Source: Brevibacillus parabrevis (GTDB lineage: Bacteria; Bacillota; Bacilli; Brevibacillales; Brevibacillaceae). From it: DNA of 64,000 nucleotides. Under the pieces are notes generated by a model. That model did no database searches. It saw only the letters and a list, made by a program, of their open reading frames with translations, and was not told the origin of the DNA. The stretch is from contig NZ_RHHV01000001.1 of assembly GCF_003710905.1 (NCBI RefSeq), forward strand, positions 1 through 64,000, in the 5' to 3' direction. Positions 50,926 through 59,883 of the stretch are shown here, piece after piece. Both the position numbers and the translations under genes were made by a program. Numbering within the stretch: the first letter of the stretch is position 1; each line of letters opens with the position of its first letter.

Positions 50926-51651
50926 ATGGGAGATCATCCTGCTACAATCTTGATCGTGGACGACGAGGAGCGAATCAGGCGTATTTTGCGCATGTATCTG
51001 GAAAATGCGGGATATGTCGTGGATGAGGCAGAGGACGGATTCGCAGCGTTGAAACTGGTCAAACAGATCGATTATGACCTCATCATACTCGATCTCATGA
51101 TGCCCGGTATGGACGGGATCGAGCTGTGCTTGCGTCTGCGCGAAACAGATCCGGTGCCGATTGTCATCGTATCGGCCAGAGGGGAGCAGGCTGACCGCTT
51201 GCGAGGTTTTGAGGCGGGAGCCGATGATTATGTCGTCAAGCCGTTCAGCCCGCACGAGCTTGTATACAGAATCAAGGCCATCCTGCATCGGACTGCCAGT
51301 CTACAAGAAACAGGCAAAAAAAGCAGCGGCTCTCCTGTGGCGATCTCCTATCCTGACCTTTTGATCGAACCGCTGGCTCATCGGGTCACGGTCAGCGGAA
51401 AAACAGTGGGACTGGCTCCCAAAGAGTTTGAGCTGCTGTATTTTCTCGCGCTGCATCCCAATGAGACGTTTTCGCGGGAAGATTTGCTGCAAAATGTCTG
51501 GAATGACGAAACCGAGCGGGATTCCCGCACGGTTGACGCCCACGTGCGGAAAATCAGAAAAAAGCTGTCCCAGCGCTCCCCGGAAGCGGCGGGGATGATT
51601 ACGACCGTCTGGGGCTGGGGCTATCAGTTGTGCGCTGAGAATCGCAAGTAA
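50926..51651 (+). CDS. OmpR-family response regulator, orphan
   Basis: A 241-residue regulator: receiver with acidic pocket DDEE, phosphoacceptor D56 (LIILDLMMPGMDG), lysine in VVKPFSP, and winged helix GLAPKEFELLYFLALHPNETF ... RTVDAHVRKIRKKL. GAGGGAG SD. Kinase genes normally follow such regulators, but here the next reading frame is an amidohydrolase fragment starting about 10 bp later, so the partner appears to have been deleted. It may still act with a kinase encoded elsewhere. Confidence 0.9.
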   Translation: MGDHPATILIVDDEERIRRILRMYLENAGYVVDEAEDGFAALKLVKQIDYDLIILDLMMPGMDGIELCLRLRETDPVPIVIVSARGEQADRLRGFEAGADDYVVKPFSPHELVYRIKAILHRTASLQETGKKSSGSPVAISYPDLLIEPLAHRVTVSGKTVGLAPKEFELLYFLALHPNETFSREDLLQNVWNDETERDSRTVDAHVRKIRKKLSQRSPEAAGMITTVWGWGYQLCAENRK

Positions 51652-51661
51652 CGCCCGGATC

Positions 51662-52465
51662 GTGTCTGCTGCTGACGAGCTGAGCGAGGATGGCATCGAG
51701 CGGGAAGACGCCAGAGGGCTGTTGGCTATGCCGACCTTGCTGGAAAAGCACGTCCACCTGGACAAGACACTGTTGGGCGAGGAATGGCGGGCAGTGATCC
51801 CGGCCGCAAACGTGATCGAGCGCTGCGAGATCGAAAAGCGGATTTTGCCGGGGCTTGCGACGTCCACCAAGGAACGAGCGGAAAACTTCCTTGCTGTCCT
51901 GCTGTCATACGGCTCCACCTATGTGCGTACTCATGTAGACATTTATCCGAAAGTAGGAATCTCCAACCTGGAGCAGGTTCAGGCGGCGCTTGCGACGTAT
52001 GCGGATCGGCTGACGCACGAAATCGTCGCGTTCCCGCAGCACGGGCTGTTGCGCACCAAGGCGAAAGGACTCGTCAGGGAAGCGCTGCGGCAAGGGGCGA
52101 CACACGTCGGCGGCGTGGACCCGGCGACAGTCGATCAGGACATTGAAGAGTCGCTCTATCAGATGGTCGATTTGGCTGTCGAAGCGGGGGCGGGTATCGA
52201 TTTGCATTTGCACGACCACGGTCATCTCGGCACGTTCACCATGAAGCGGCTGGCAGCCATGACCACGGAGGCTGGTTTGCAGGGGCGAGTTGCGATCAGT
52301 CATGCTTTTGCCTTGGGCGACATTCCGGCGCAGGAAGCGGAAGAGATGGCAGCCGTGTTGCGGGAAGCGGGTATCTCCATCGTCACGAGCGTCCCGTATT
52401 TCCGAGTCATTCCGCCTGTTCCCCTTTTGCACAAAAATGGCGTGTCTGGCAGCGTGAACGAGTAA
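51662..52465 (+). pseudogene. Amidohydrolase/cytosine deaminase-like gene truncated at both ends
   Basis: 267 codons match the middle of a metal-dependent amidohydrolase family of about 410 residues: LLAMPTLLEKHVHLDKTLLG (metal-binding HxH region), TYVRTHVDIYPKVGISNLEQ, VAFPQHGLLRTKAKGL, GGVDPATVDQDIEESL, DLHLHDHGHLGTFTMKRL and ISHAFALGDIPAQEAEEMA. About 45 N-terminal residues and the last 130-150, including the catalytic aspartate (normally in a GDDS-like motif), are missing. No SD precedes the GTG. Function is unlikely. Confidence 0.8.
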
Positions 52466-52485
52466 AGCAGCGAAGAAAGCAAAAA

Positions 52486-52530
52486 GCCAAAAAGCTGGCT
52501 TCCGTCATCGGCACGGGCCAGCTTTTTGGC
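52486..52530. terminator. Strong bidirectional terminator
   Basis: GCCAAAAAGCTGGC and GCCAGCTTTTTGGC, 14 perfect pairs around a 17-nt loop. Confidence 0.85.
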
Positions 52531-52597
52531 GTGTAGGATTTACTGTAGCTGTAGGAAATGCATGAATACACAGCGGTCGCATGTCGCTTCCAGCAGT

Positions 52598-52903
52598 TTA
52601 TAGGGAGCGGTCCGCTTTCCACAGAGCGTATTTGTCAGGCAGGCAAACTGCACAGGGCCGATAGCCCGCAGCGACAGCGGTCTTTTCGTCAGCGAAAAAT
52701 ACGCGATGGGCTACATATCCTCCCCGTGCGATGGCACGCAGAGCGGAGGGGCAGTCCAGCCGTCCGTATATTTTTTTCCGCCGATAGCCACCGATTGTAC
52801 CCGGAGTTTGGCTTCGATACAACCGACCGTCGCTTCCGAGAAGCAAGTACGTTTTTTCTTTGGCTGCACCGCTGTTCAGGTCGAATCTGCCAGAGAGATT
52901 CAT
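52598..52903 (-). CDS. Mini protein with Ada-type metal-binding domain
   Basis: A protein of about 101 residues (112 from an upstream ATG at 52936). It reads GSDGRLYRSQTPGTIGGYRR and LDCPSALRAIARGGYVAHRV, then YRPCAVCLPDKY near the end. The C-P-S ... H-R-V ... P-C-x-x-C arrangement resembles the zinc-binding DNA-repair domain of Ada without the AraC-like HTH or methyltransferase parts. It follows nfo by 10 bp on the same strand (or overlaps it from the upstream start), so it is the third gene of the alkA-nfo unit. The SD is poor and the start uncertain. Function unproven. Confidence 0.72.
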   Translation of the reverse strand: MNLSGRFDLNSGAAKEKTYLLLGSDGRLYRSQTPGTIGGYRRKKIYGRLDCPSALRAIARGGYVAHRVFFADEKTAVAAGYRPCAVCLPDKYALWKADRSL

Positions 52904-52913
52904 GCAGCCTGGC

Positions 52914-54032
52914 TTACGAGAATTTCGGGATGGCAAACCAGGCGGTCAGGCGTTGATTCAGCTCTTCCTCGGAAAGCTCCGGGAACAAGCGTGCTTCGTG
53001 CGCCATGTCGTACAGTCGTTCCATCGGCTCGCGACCGTCCGCTTTTTTGGCTTTCGCGTCGTTTTTCAACAGATCCCAGATGCCGACGACATATTCGCGT
53101 CTGGTCACATCTTGCTTGCAGAAGAAGTAGTCCAGCCGCTCCACGTGATCCATAAATTCGTCGCCGAAGCGCTGTTCGATCTCGCCGCGCAGCAGGGCGA
53201 TCTCGGCTTTGTACATCGGGCGCTCCTTGCCTTTTTCTTTTCCGATCCACGGTGTTTCCAGAACGAGCGGCAGGTGGCGGATTTTGTCGTGATTGACGAT
53301 GTAGTTCATCGCGTCAAAGCCGATCAGCCCGGCACCGATTGGCGCATGGCGGTCTTTTCCGGCGCCGCGGAAGTTTTTGCTGTCGTTCAGGTGAACGACA
53401 CTCAGGCGGTCCAGGCCGATGGTGCGGTCAAACTGCTCCAGCACACCGTCAAAATCGTTGACGATATCGTAGCCCGCATCGTGAATGTGGCACGTATCCA
53501 TGCAGACGGCGAGCTTGCTGTTGTCTTCGACTTTTTCGATGATCGCGGCGAGTTCTTCGAAGCTGCGTCCGATCTCGGTTCCTTTTCCGGCCATGGTTTC
53601 CAGCGCGATCTTGACGTCAGTGTCTTTCACGCCGGCGAGAACTTCATTCAAGCCCTCGGCGATTCTGGCAATGCCGTACTCCGCGTCCTTGTCGGTATAG
53701 GCGCCGGGATGGAGCACGATGTTTTTGACGCCGATGTAGTCAGTCCGGCGAATTTCTTCTTGCAAAAAGCGGACAGCCAGTTCAAACGTGTCTTCTTTAT
53801 AGGAGCCGAGATTGATAATGTAAGGGGCGTGCACGACAATTTCCTCGACGCCCTCTTTGGCCATGACAGCTTTGCCTTCTTCAATGTATTGGTCTTCGAT
53901 CGGTTTGCGTCTTGTATTTTGCGGCGCTCCCGTATAAATCATGAACGTGCTAGAGCCGTAGGTGGCGGCTTCTTCTGCGGCATTGAGCAGACCTTTGCCG
54001 GAGAAGGAAACGTGCGAGCCTATTTTCAGCAT
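52914..54032 (-). CDS. nfo: Endonuclease IV with C-terminal extension
   Basis: Zinc-dependent AP endonuclease (TIM barrel) incising DNA 5' to abasic sites. Family motifs: [82 protein letters not shown] and LETPW. Endonuclease IV proteins usually have about 280-300 residues; this one has 372, with roughly 80 additional C-terminal residues (from [20 protein letters not shown] to AIPKFS) that I cannot assign. The ATG at 54032 has AAAGGAGG 9 nt upstream. It follows alkA by 20 bp, so the two repair enzymes are co-expressed. Confidence 0.93.
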   Translation of the reverse strand: MLKIGSHVSFSGKGLLNAAEEAATYGSSTFMIYTGAPQNTRRKPIEDQYIEEGKAVMAKEGVEEIVVHAPYIINLGSYKEDTFELAVRFLQEEIRRTDYIGVKNIVLHPGAYTDKDAEYGIARIAEGLNEVLAGVKDTDVKIALETMAGKGTEIGRSFEELAAIIEKVEDNSKLAVCMDTCHIHDAGYDIVNDFDGVLEQFDRTIGLDRLSVVHLNDSKNFRGAGKDRHAPIGAGLIGFDAMNYIVNHDKIRHLPLVLETPWIGKEKGKERPMYKAEIALLRGEIEQRFGDEFMDHVERLDYFFCKQDVTRREYVVGIWDLLKNDAKAKKADGREPMERLYDMAHEARLFPELSEEELNQRLTAWFAIPKFS

Positions 54033-54052
54033 GCGAGTGAAACCTCCTTTGG

Positions 54053-55018
54053 TTAGTAGAGAAAACGCCATAAGTAAAAGGTGGCGTAAGACTCCCAGCC
54101 TGTCCAACTGCTGGACAGCGCCAGAATTTCGGCTTTGGTCGGTTTTGTCTCCGTACCCTGAACATATTTGATGGCATTGTGCAGGCCGACATCGTCGATC
54201 GGAAAAGCAGACGGCATCCTCAGACAGCGCATGAGGACATAGTTGGCTGTCCACGGACCAATCCCGCGAATGCTGATCAGCTTTTTCTCCGCCTTTTTAC
54301 AATCTCCTCCGTCCCATAATAGCTCTTTCGATAGTTTCCCTTCAACGATGAGTTGTGCAACACCGATCAAATACTCGCACTTTTTCGTGGTCATCCGCAG
54401 CGCTTCCAGGTCTTGCACGGTAAGTTCGGCGATCACTTGCGGCGCAGGATGCACCCAAAAAGTTCGCCCTGCGTGCTCGACCCGTTGCCCGAAGCTTTCC
54501 ACGAGACGTCTTTTCAACGTATAGGCATACGTCAGGTTGATTTGCTGTCCGATAATCCCCCAGCTCATCGCTTCAAACAGGTCGGGGATGCCCATATTTT
54601 TCAGCCCGTAGTAAGAAGCGACAGCGTTTTTTAACAAGGCATCGTTTTGGGCCAGGTCGTAAAACTTTGTCAGATTGGTTCCCAGATCAAACCAGTCGTA
54701 AACGTACTGCGCTACTTGGGCGCGTACATTTGGCGGCGGAGCGTCTCCGAGAAAACGAACAGACAGCTGCCCGTCATCGTCGGCGCGAATTTCTACGACA
54801 GGGATGTCGCCGTCAACAGGAATCGCTTTGTACAGCCGATCTCCTTCAATCTGGTATAGGCACTCGTTGTTGCTGCGCGACAAGTAATGGAGGTTTTGGG
54901 AAAATGAAAAAGGTTGTTCGGTATGCAGGATCAGTTCCTTCTTATTATCGACCCAAGCGTTGGCAGGTAGACATTGGCGTGGCAATTCCGTATATATTCG
55001 TTTGTTTGTATTCATCAT
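54053..55018 (-). CDS. alkA: DNA-3-methyladenine glycosylase II (AlkA type)
   Basis: Removes alkylated bases, leaving abasic sites for endonuclease IV encoded just downstream. The 321-residue product has the helix-hairpin-helix [36 protein letters not shown], in which the aspartates of PIDDVG contain the catalytic residue, and an N-terminal AlkA_N-like half. The ATG at 55018 lies 7 nt after AAAGGAGG; a second ATG follows immediately. Divergent from adaA, the methyl-phosphotriester sensor, which suggests adaptive-response control. Confidence 0.92.
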   Translation of the reverse strand: MMNTNKRIYTELPRQCLPANAWVDNKKELILHTEQPFSFSQNLHYLSRSNNECLYQIEGDRLYKAIPVDGDIPVVEIRADDDGQLSVRFLGDAPPPNVRAQVAQYVYDWFDLGTNLTKFYDLAQNDALLKNAVASYYGLKNMGIPDLFEAMSWGIIGQQINLTYAYTLKRRLVESFGQRVEHAGRTFWVHPAPQVIAELTVQDLEALRMTTKKCEYLIGVAQLIVEGKLSKELLWDGGDCKKAEKKLISIRGIGPWTANYVLMRCLRMPSAFPIDDVGLHNAIKYVQGTETKPTKAEILALSSSWTGWESYATFYLWRFLY

Positions 55019-55046
55019 CAAACAGCCTCCTTTTGGCACTCTCTTA

Positions 55047-55136
55047 GTTGTATCGCAAGAAAAGCTGGACTGTCATTTCGTTATCTTGCTATTTTATTTA
55101 CAACAGAGCACGAAGCGGTTCGCTTGGGGGTATACT
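55047..55136. promoter_or_regulatory. Divergent alkA/adaA promoter region
   Basis: Leftward: ATGACA (55071-55076)-N18-TACAAC (55047-55052). Rightward: TATACT (55131-55136) without a recognisable -35, as expected of an activator-dependent promoter. AdaA, once methylated, could act here; no certain Ada box was identified. Confidence 0.45.
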
Positions 55137-55155
55137 GACGGTGGAGGTGGGCAAC

Positions 55156-55713
55156 ATGGAGCTTGGGATTACAGAGGAGCGATGGCAAGCCATCATCAAT
55201 AACGATGCGACCTATGATCAGCAGTTTTTTTACGCGGTGAAGACGACGGGCATTTTTTGTCGCCCATCGTGCAAGTCGAAGCCGCCGAGATGGGGAAATG
55301 TGCGGATATTTGAACAGGCGAGCGAGGCGATTCGCGAGGAGTTTCGCCCGTGCAAAAGGTGCAAGCCGACGGGTCAGCGCCTGCCGGATCGCGAATGGGT
55401 CGCACAAATGACGCAATATATCGACTCTCACTACACCGAAAAGCTGAGCTTGGCCCATCTGGCAGACATGTGCCACGGCAGCCCCTACCATTTGCATCGC
55501 ACGTTCAAGCGAATCAAGGAAATGACGCCTGTGGAATACATTCAGCAGAAACGGCTGGACAAGGCAAAAGAGCTTTTGGCTCAATCAAACAAGTCAATCG
55601 CCGCGATTTCCACGGAGGTCGGCATGCCAAACACGCCGTACTTCATTACGCTGTTCAAAAAGACGACAGGGAGCACCCCCAGCGAATACCGTCAATTGCA
55701 CTTGAAGCAATAA
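55156..55713 (+). CDS. adaA: AdaA-type methylphosphotriester-DNA methyltransferase/activator
   Basis: Sensor and activator of the adaptive response to alkylation. The 185 residues comprise the Ada zinc domain with C35, C39, C66 and C69 (IFCRPSCKSKPP ... FRPCKRC; C35 is the expected methyl acceptor) and an AraC-type double HTH (LSLAHLADMCHGSPYHLHRTFKRIKEMTPVEY, KSIAAISTEVGMPNTPYFITLFKKTTGSTPSEYR). The O6-methylguanine methyltransferase half is absent, as in B. subtilis AdaA, and no adaB lies in the window. GGAGGTGGG precedes the ATG at 55156. Confidence 0.93.
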   Translation: MELGITEERWQAIINNDATYDQQFFYAVKTTGIFCRPSCKSKPPRWGNVRIFEQASEAIREEFRPCKRCKPTGQRLPDREWVAQMTQYIDSHYTEKLSLAHLADMCHGSPYHLHRTFKRIKEMTPVEYIQQKRLDKAKELLAQSNKSIAAISTEVGMPNTPYFITLFKKTTGSTPSEYRQLHLKQ

Positions 55714-55820
55714 TTTTGAGAAGGCTGCGAAAAAGATATGGTATCTTGGAAGAAGGGGCATGGCAAAGCCGCATGCAAACAATCGCAGCCTACTCAGCTG
55801 GAAAAAGGGGACCTGTCGAC

Positions 55821-56921
55821 ATGGAAGATCAGAAAACGTTGCTGCAAGCATTCAATCAGACGACCTATCAGTTAGCTGGGCACAGCAAGAGAGATATCCG
55901 CCAATTGCAGCTTGTTTTTCAGGAGCTGGATGGCGACCTCCAGGCGGATGTGTACGGAACGGGAGCGGTCATCGAGAATTTTCAGCATAAAATGGCAAAA
56001 TATTTGGGAAAAGAATCCGCCGTCTTTTTCCCGAGCGGTACGATGGCACAGCAAATCGCCATGCGCATCTGGTCCGAGGAAAAAGGCATCAACCGGGTGG
56101 CGTACCATCCGCTTTGCCATCTGGAGATTCATGAAGAGGAAGGGCTGCGCAAGCTCCACGGCATCGACGCGGTGCTGCTTGCGGACAAACACCGGGTAAT
56201 TGCGCTGGACGATGTCCTCGGCATGACGGAGGAGATTTCCTGCCTGCTATTGGAACTCCCGCAGCGTGAAATCGGCGGACAACTGCCGTCCTACGAGGAG
56301 CTGCAAGCAATCTCGCGCCACTGCAAGGAAAAAGGCATCCGCTTGCATCTGGATGGAGCAAGGCTTCTGGAAATTTTGCCATACTATCAGAAAACGGCCG
56401 AGGAAGTATGCGCGTTGTTCGATAGTGTCTATATCTCGATGTACAAAGGAGTCGGCGGCATCGCCGGAGCGATTTTGGCCGGAGACGAGACTTTCACGAA
56501 AGAGGCCGTGATCTGGAAAAGGCGCCATGGCGGCGATCTGATCAGCTTGTATCCGTACATTTTGACTGCCGAAGCCAACTTTGAAGCGAGAAAGGGCAAG
56601 TTCGGCGAGTATTACGAGCAGGCCAAAGACCTCGCCGGCAGATACAACCAATGCCACGGCGTCACCACCATCCCTGCCGTACCTGTATCAAACATGTTCC
56701 ATGTGCATGTCCGTTTGCCCAAAGAGCGTTTCGAGCAAATTCTTCTTTCCATTTGCGAGGAGACAGGCGTAGGAATCTCCCATTATGCGCGGAAGGTAGA
56801 CGAGCATTCCAGCTACTACGAAGTGAGCATAGGCGATCGCTATGCGAACGTTCCCGCAGAAAAGCTGGCAAGCGTCTTTCAGGTGCTCGATCAGAAGCTG
56901 AGAGAGGCGTGCCAGGAATAG
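55821..56921 (+). CDS. Threonine aldolase family PLP enzyme
   Basis: Fold-type-I lyase of the beta-eliminating class splitting threonine (or allo-threonine) to glycine and acetaldehyde. The 366-residue product has FPSGTMAQQIAMRIW, LDGARLLE with the PLP-contacting aspartate, and the Schiff-base lysine K209 in SMYKGVGGIAGAIL. The ATG at 55821 follows AAAGGGGA; the frame is open further upstream, through adaA, but without homology. It lies 107 bp after adaA and 12 bp before a short GNAT fragment. Confidence 0.88.
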   Translation: MEDQKTLLQAFNQTTYQLAGHSKRDIRQLQLVFQELDGDLQADVYGTGAVIENFQHKMAKYLGKESAVFFPSGTMAQQIAMRIWSEEKGINRVAYHPLCHLEIHEEEGLRKLHGIDAVLLADKHRVIALDDVLGMTEEISCLLLELPQREIGGQLPSYEELQAISRHCKEKGIRLHLDGARLLEILPYYQKTAEEVCALFDSVYISMYKGVGGIAGAILAGDETFTKEAVIWKRRHGGDLISLYPYILTAEANFEARKGKFGEYYEQAKDLAGRYNQCHGVTTIPAVPVSNMFHVHVRLPKERFEQILLSICEETGVGISHYARKVDEHSSYYEVSIGDRYANVPAEKLASVFQVLDQKLREACQE

Positions 56922-56933
56922 AAGGGAGCTTCC

Positions 56934-57143
56934 ATGACTGTAGCGAATGGATTTTGGATCAGACCGTATGAGCAAGACGACTTTCCTGCTATCGCCGCTT
57001 ATTGCTTGCCGGAAGAGCAGGCTATTTATACTTCGCTGCCAGTTGACGTCGTTGCGGTCTCGCAAGCGAATGCCGAGCAGCGAGCTTTTGTCGTGTATGG
57101 CGAGGAATGGATTTTTCATCTTGCCTTGCCCAAAGACAGGTAG
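56934..57143 (+). pseudogene. N-terminal fragment of a GNAT acetyltransferase
   Basis: 69 codons beginning MTVANGFWIRPYEQDDFPAI and continuing RAFVVYGEEWIFHLALP before a stop. The start looks like the first strand and helix of a GNAT protein of 150-180 residues; the acetyl-CoA-binding core is missing. An AGGGAG SD is present, so a short peptide could still be made. Truncated gene favoured over a genuine small protein. Confidence 0.6.
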
Positions 57144-57208
57144 GTAGGAAAGCAGCCCATCGGGGGTACACTAGCGAAATAGGCTGAAAAGTAATCAGGA
57201 GGTTCCTT

Positions 57209-57595
57209 ATGCGAATCAGTTTGGCGAGTGTTTTTGTAGACGATCAGGAAAAGGCGCAAAAGTTTTATACGGAGATACTCGGCTTCGTGACCAAAATGGA
57301 CATTCCGATGGGAGGAGCCAAGTGGCTGACAGTGGTGTCTCCGGAAGAGCCGGACGGTGTACAGTTGCTTCTGGAGCCGAACGGAAATCCGGCTGCATCG
57401 ACCTACCAAAAAGCGATTTTTGAGCAAAACATCCCTGCGACGGCGTTTGAAGTGAGTGACGTCAACAAAGAGTACGAGCGCTTGACTCAGCTCGGCGTAG
57501 TTTTCAAGACGCCTCCGACCGAGGCTGGAAACGTGATCCTCGCCGTTTTGAACGATACGTGCGGGAACCTGATCCAGATTTATCAGATGGCGTGA
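57209..57595 (+). CDS. VOC-family (glyoxalase-like) protein
   Basis: A 128-residue protein with two beta-alpha-beta-beta-beta modules: SLASVFVDDQEKAQKFYTEILGFVTKMDIPMGGAKWLTVV and NIPATAFEVSDVNKEYERLTQLGVVFKTPPTEAGNVILAVLNDTCGNLIQI. This is the common bleomycin-resistance/glyoxalase fold; the pattern FVDDQ...FYTEILGF and DTCGNLIQ is typical of small uncharacterised VOC proteins. Catalytic specificity cannot be read. AGGAGG lies 8 nt upstream of the ATG. Confidence 0.88.
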   Translation: MRISLASVFVDDQEKAQKFYTEILGFVTKMDIPMGGAKWLTVVSPEEPDGVQLLLEPNGNPAASTYQKAIFEQNIPATAFEVSDVNKEYERLTQLGVVFKTPPTEAGNVILAVLNDTCGNLIQIYQMA

Positions 57596-57608
57596 TTGGA
57601 ACAACAAG

Positions 57609-57651
57609 CAGCCCGATTGCACCGGAATAGTGGTGCGACCAGGCTGCTGTT
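57609..57651. terminator. Hairpin between convergent VOC and luxR-type genes
   Basis: AAGCAGCCCGATTGCACC and GGTGCGACCAGGCTGCT arms, long but with internal mismatches and only a weak T-run on either side. Confidence 0.6.
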
Positions 57652-58742
57652 CATTTCCCTTCGCTTGCCTCCACGCCGAATCTCGAAAACAGCTGCCAGA
57701 TCAACTCGCGTCTGCTGGATACGCCTGTTTTCACGAAAATCGACTTCAAATGATCCTGCACCGTGTAGGCAGAGATGTGCAGCCTGTGCGCAAGCTCTTT
57801 GGTAGAGAAGCCGCGCACGATCAGAGCGAGCAGCTGTTTTTCACGCTCGGACAATCCGTAAGCCTCGCACACAATCGGAAGAATATCGGCTGGCTTGGCC
57901 GGGCTGAACAAAACCGCCAGATGGACAGCGCCGTCCTGGCCGTGCAGCGGACTTGCTTGAATCGCGACATAAGGGCCATCCGGCATGCGGATGCACACTT
58001 TTGCCATGGACGCTTTCGGATCAGACTCGTTCAATTGCGCCAACGCCCGGGAGCAGACAGCTCGCACTGGTCGCGGCAAGGTGCGGCGATCGATCGACTC
58101 CCACTTGCGCAAAAGCGAGAGCCATCTGTCTGCGGTCGTGTTGGCCGATTGGATCGCCAATTGATCAGACATGAGCAAAATCCCCGTCTCTTCCTCCATC
58201 CAGGAAGTCTCCTCGGCAGGCAGGGACAGGCTCGTTTTTCGCAGCTGGTAGGCGATCAACGGTGCCAGCTCCGCCATCCACTCGCGCTCTTCCTCGCTAA
58301 AAAAAGGCCGCCCCTGAAAGCGAAACAACGTCAAAAATCCCCAGCAAGCTCCATCGTACTTGAGCGCCGCACGCAGTTCATCGGCAAATCCGGCAGGGAA
58401 CAGGACATGGCGGTAACGCGCGCTGCGCACAAGCTCGCCTCCGGTTGCCTGATGAAGCGTGGCGACCGCTTCTGCTGACTGGCTCAACTGATCGTACCGA
58501 TTGAAGTCTTCACGCAGGTACTCATATTCAAAAATCCCGTGATGAATCGCCTCAATCCCGTCCTCGGTTATGGCCCCTGTAGACAGAAGCGTCTGCGGGT
58601 CTACCGCCGTGCAGCACGCCCCGTCAAAAGGCACGAACTCCCGCAGCTCCTGCAAAAGCGCCGTCCGGTAGTCCTGAGAAGAGGAATGCCGCTTTGCCAG
58701 AGTCAGCAGTTTTCGTTTGCTTGCTTCCCATTTTGCATTCAT
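57651..58742 (-). CDS. GAF-LuxR-type transcriptional regulator
   Basis: A 363-residue regulator. Residues about 20-165 form a GAF-like sensor (FVPFDGACCTAVDPQTLLSTGAITEDGIEAIHHGIFEYEY), residues about 190-285 a second PAS-like segment, and the C-terminus a LuxR helix-turn-helix (YGLSEREKQLLALIVRGFSTKELAHRLHISAYTVQDHLKSIFVKTGVSSRRELIWQLF). AGGAGAG precedes the ATG. It is divergent from the putative iron-responsive operon, separated by 145 bp with a Fur-like box, and may regulate it. Confidence 0.88.
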   Translation of the reverse strand: MNAKWEASKRKLLTLAKRHSSSQDYRTALLQELREFVPFDGACCTAVDPQTLLSTGAITEDGIEAIHHGIFEYEYLREDFNRYDQLSQSAEAVATLHQATGGELVRSARYRHVLFPAGFADELRAALKYDGACWGFLTLFRFQGRPFFSEEEREWMAELAPLIAYQLRKTSLSLPAEETSWMEEETGILLMSDQLAIQSANTTADRWLSLLRKWESIDRRTLPRPVRAVCSRALAQLNESDPKASMAKVCIRMPDGPYVAIQASPLHGQDGAVHLAVLFSPAKPADILPIVCEAYGLSEREKQLLALIVRGFSTKELAHRLHISAYTVQDHLKSIFVKTGVSSRRELIWQLFSRFGVEASEGK

Positions 58743-58824
58743 CTGTGCTCTCCTGTGCGTATAGATTCAGCGGATTCGCAGAAAAATCCCATATTTGTGG
58801 GATGGTGCTCCTATCGTGCATCTC

Positions 58825-58845
58825 TATAATTGAGAATAATTCTTA
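58825..58845 (+). promoter_or_regulatory. Promoter with Fur-like box
   Basis: TATAAT at 58825-58830 with a weak -35, followed immediately by TGAGAATAATTCTTA (58831-58845), a 7-1-7 palindrome matching the Fur box TGATAATNATTATCA at 12 of 14 defined positions. The site covers the start of transcription, a position expected to repress when iron is available. Per and Zur boxes fit less well. Confidence 0.7.
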
Positions 58846-58887
58846 ATGAAGAGATGCCAAAAGTCAACGAGGAGTTGGAGAATTGCT

Positions 58888-59883
58888 ATGAAATCCATTT
58901 ACCGCCACGCTACCCGCATGTTTGCAAGCAGTCTGGCTGCGCTGATTCTTTTGACTGGTTGCGCCACAACGAACACGGCAACTAACATAGCCGAGCAGCC
59001 GGGGCCTGCTGCCAGCCCTGCCGCGATCACGCTGCTTACGCCCAAGGCACCGTCTCTGATTCCTGCCGTCTATATGGAAAAGACAGAGGCAGACGGTACG
59101 TTCCAAATAGCCAAATGGGATTCCATAGAGCAACTGCTGGCTGGCATACAGGGCAATGAAGCGCCATTGTACGCTGCTCCGATCAATGTCGGGGCCAATC
59201 TGTACGCAAAGGGAATGCCGATCCAGCTGCTTCACGTCAACACGTACGGCTCGATGTATTTGATTTCACTTGACCCAAACGTGCGCGAGCTTTCGCAATT
59301 GAGCAACGAGACGGTCTATATCCCGGGGCAAAGCGGGCCGCCCGATATTTTGACGCAACATCTGCTTGCCAAAAAAGGACTGCAAGGCAAAGTGAACCTG
59401 GCCTACGGCGTAATTCCGGACATCATGCAGCAACTGGCGGCGGGCACAATCAAGCACGCTGTGTTGCCTGAGCCTGTACTGAGTGGCTTTCGGATGAAAA
59501 CAAAAGGGAAAGTGAGCGAAGTCGTCGATTTTCAAAAAGAGTGGCAGGCTGAGTTCGGACAAGACTTGCCGCAAACGGCCGTTTTCGTCAATCGCGACTG
59601 GGCCAAAACGCATGCAGCGGATATCGCCCGCTTCGAACAGTCGTATCAGGAGGCTGTCCGGCAGGTCAACCAGCAAGCGGGCGAGACATTGAAAATCGCG
59701 GCAGAAGAGTTTGGCATGCCAGAGGCGGTGCTGGCTTCTGCTCTGCCCAAAATTACGCTGCTTTATAAGGACGCGCAGACAGCCAAACCGGAAGTGGAGC
59801 GTTACCTGGGCGTTCTGTTGCAAATCGCTCCCGATTCGATTGGAGGATCAGTGCCAGATGCCGATTTTTACTACGGCTCGTAA
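58888..59883 (+). CDS. NitT/TauT-type ABC substrate-binding lipoprotein
   Basis: A 331-residue lipoprotein with lipobox LILLTGCAT (C25), then a two-lobed binding protein fold of the NMT1/taurine type: PSLIPAVYMEKT, YLISLDPNVRELSQLSNETVYIPGQSGPPDILTQHLLAKKG, and AVLPEPVLSGFR. The ATG at 58888 follows GGAGTTGGAGAA. The permease gene overlaps its end by 26 bp. The ligand is unknown; Fur-type control hints at an iron-related compound. Confidence 0.88.
   Translation: MKSIYRHATRMFASSLAALILLTGCATTNTATNIAEQPGPAASPAAITLLTPKAPSLIPAVYMEKTEADGTFQIAKWDSIEQLLAGIQGNEAPLYAAPINVGANLYAKGMPIQLLHVNTYGSMYLISLDPNVRELSQLSNETVYIPGQSGPPDILTQHLLAKKGLQGKVNLAYGVIPDIMQQLAAGTIKHAVLPEPVLSGFRMKTKGKVSEVVDFQKEWQAEFGQDLPQTAVFVNRDWAKTHAADIARFEQSYQEAVRQVNQQAGETLKIAAEEFGMPEAVLASALPKITLLYKDAQTAKPEVERYLGVLLQIAPDSIGGSVPDADFYYGS

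Noticed and set aside
52860..54056. 398-codon open frame on the + strand opposite nfo
   Set aside because: The minus strand has unmistakable endonuclease IV motifs; the + translation is a mirror frame with biased Phe/Val/His composition.
55350..55820. Upstream extension of the threonine aldolase frame
   Set aside because: The frame is open through adaA by chance; family similarity and an SD start only at 55821.
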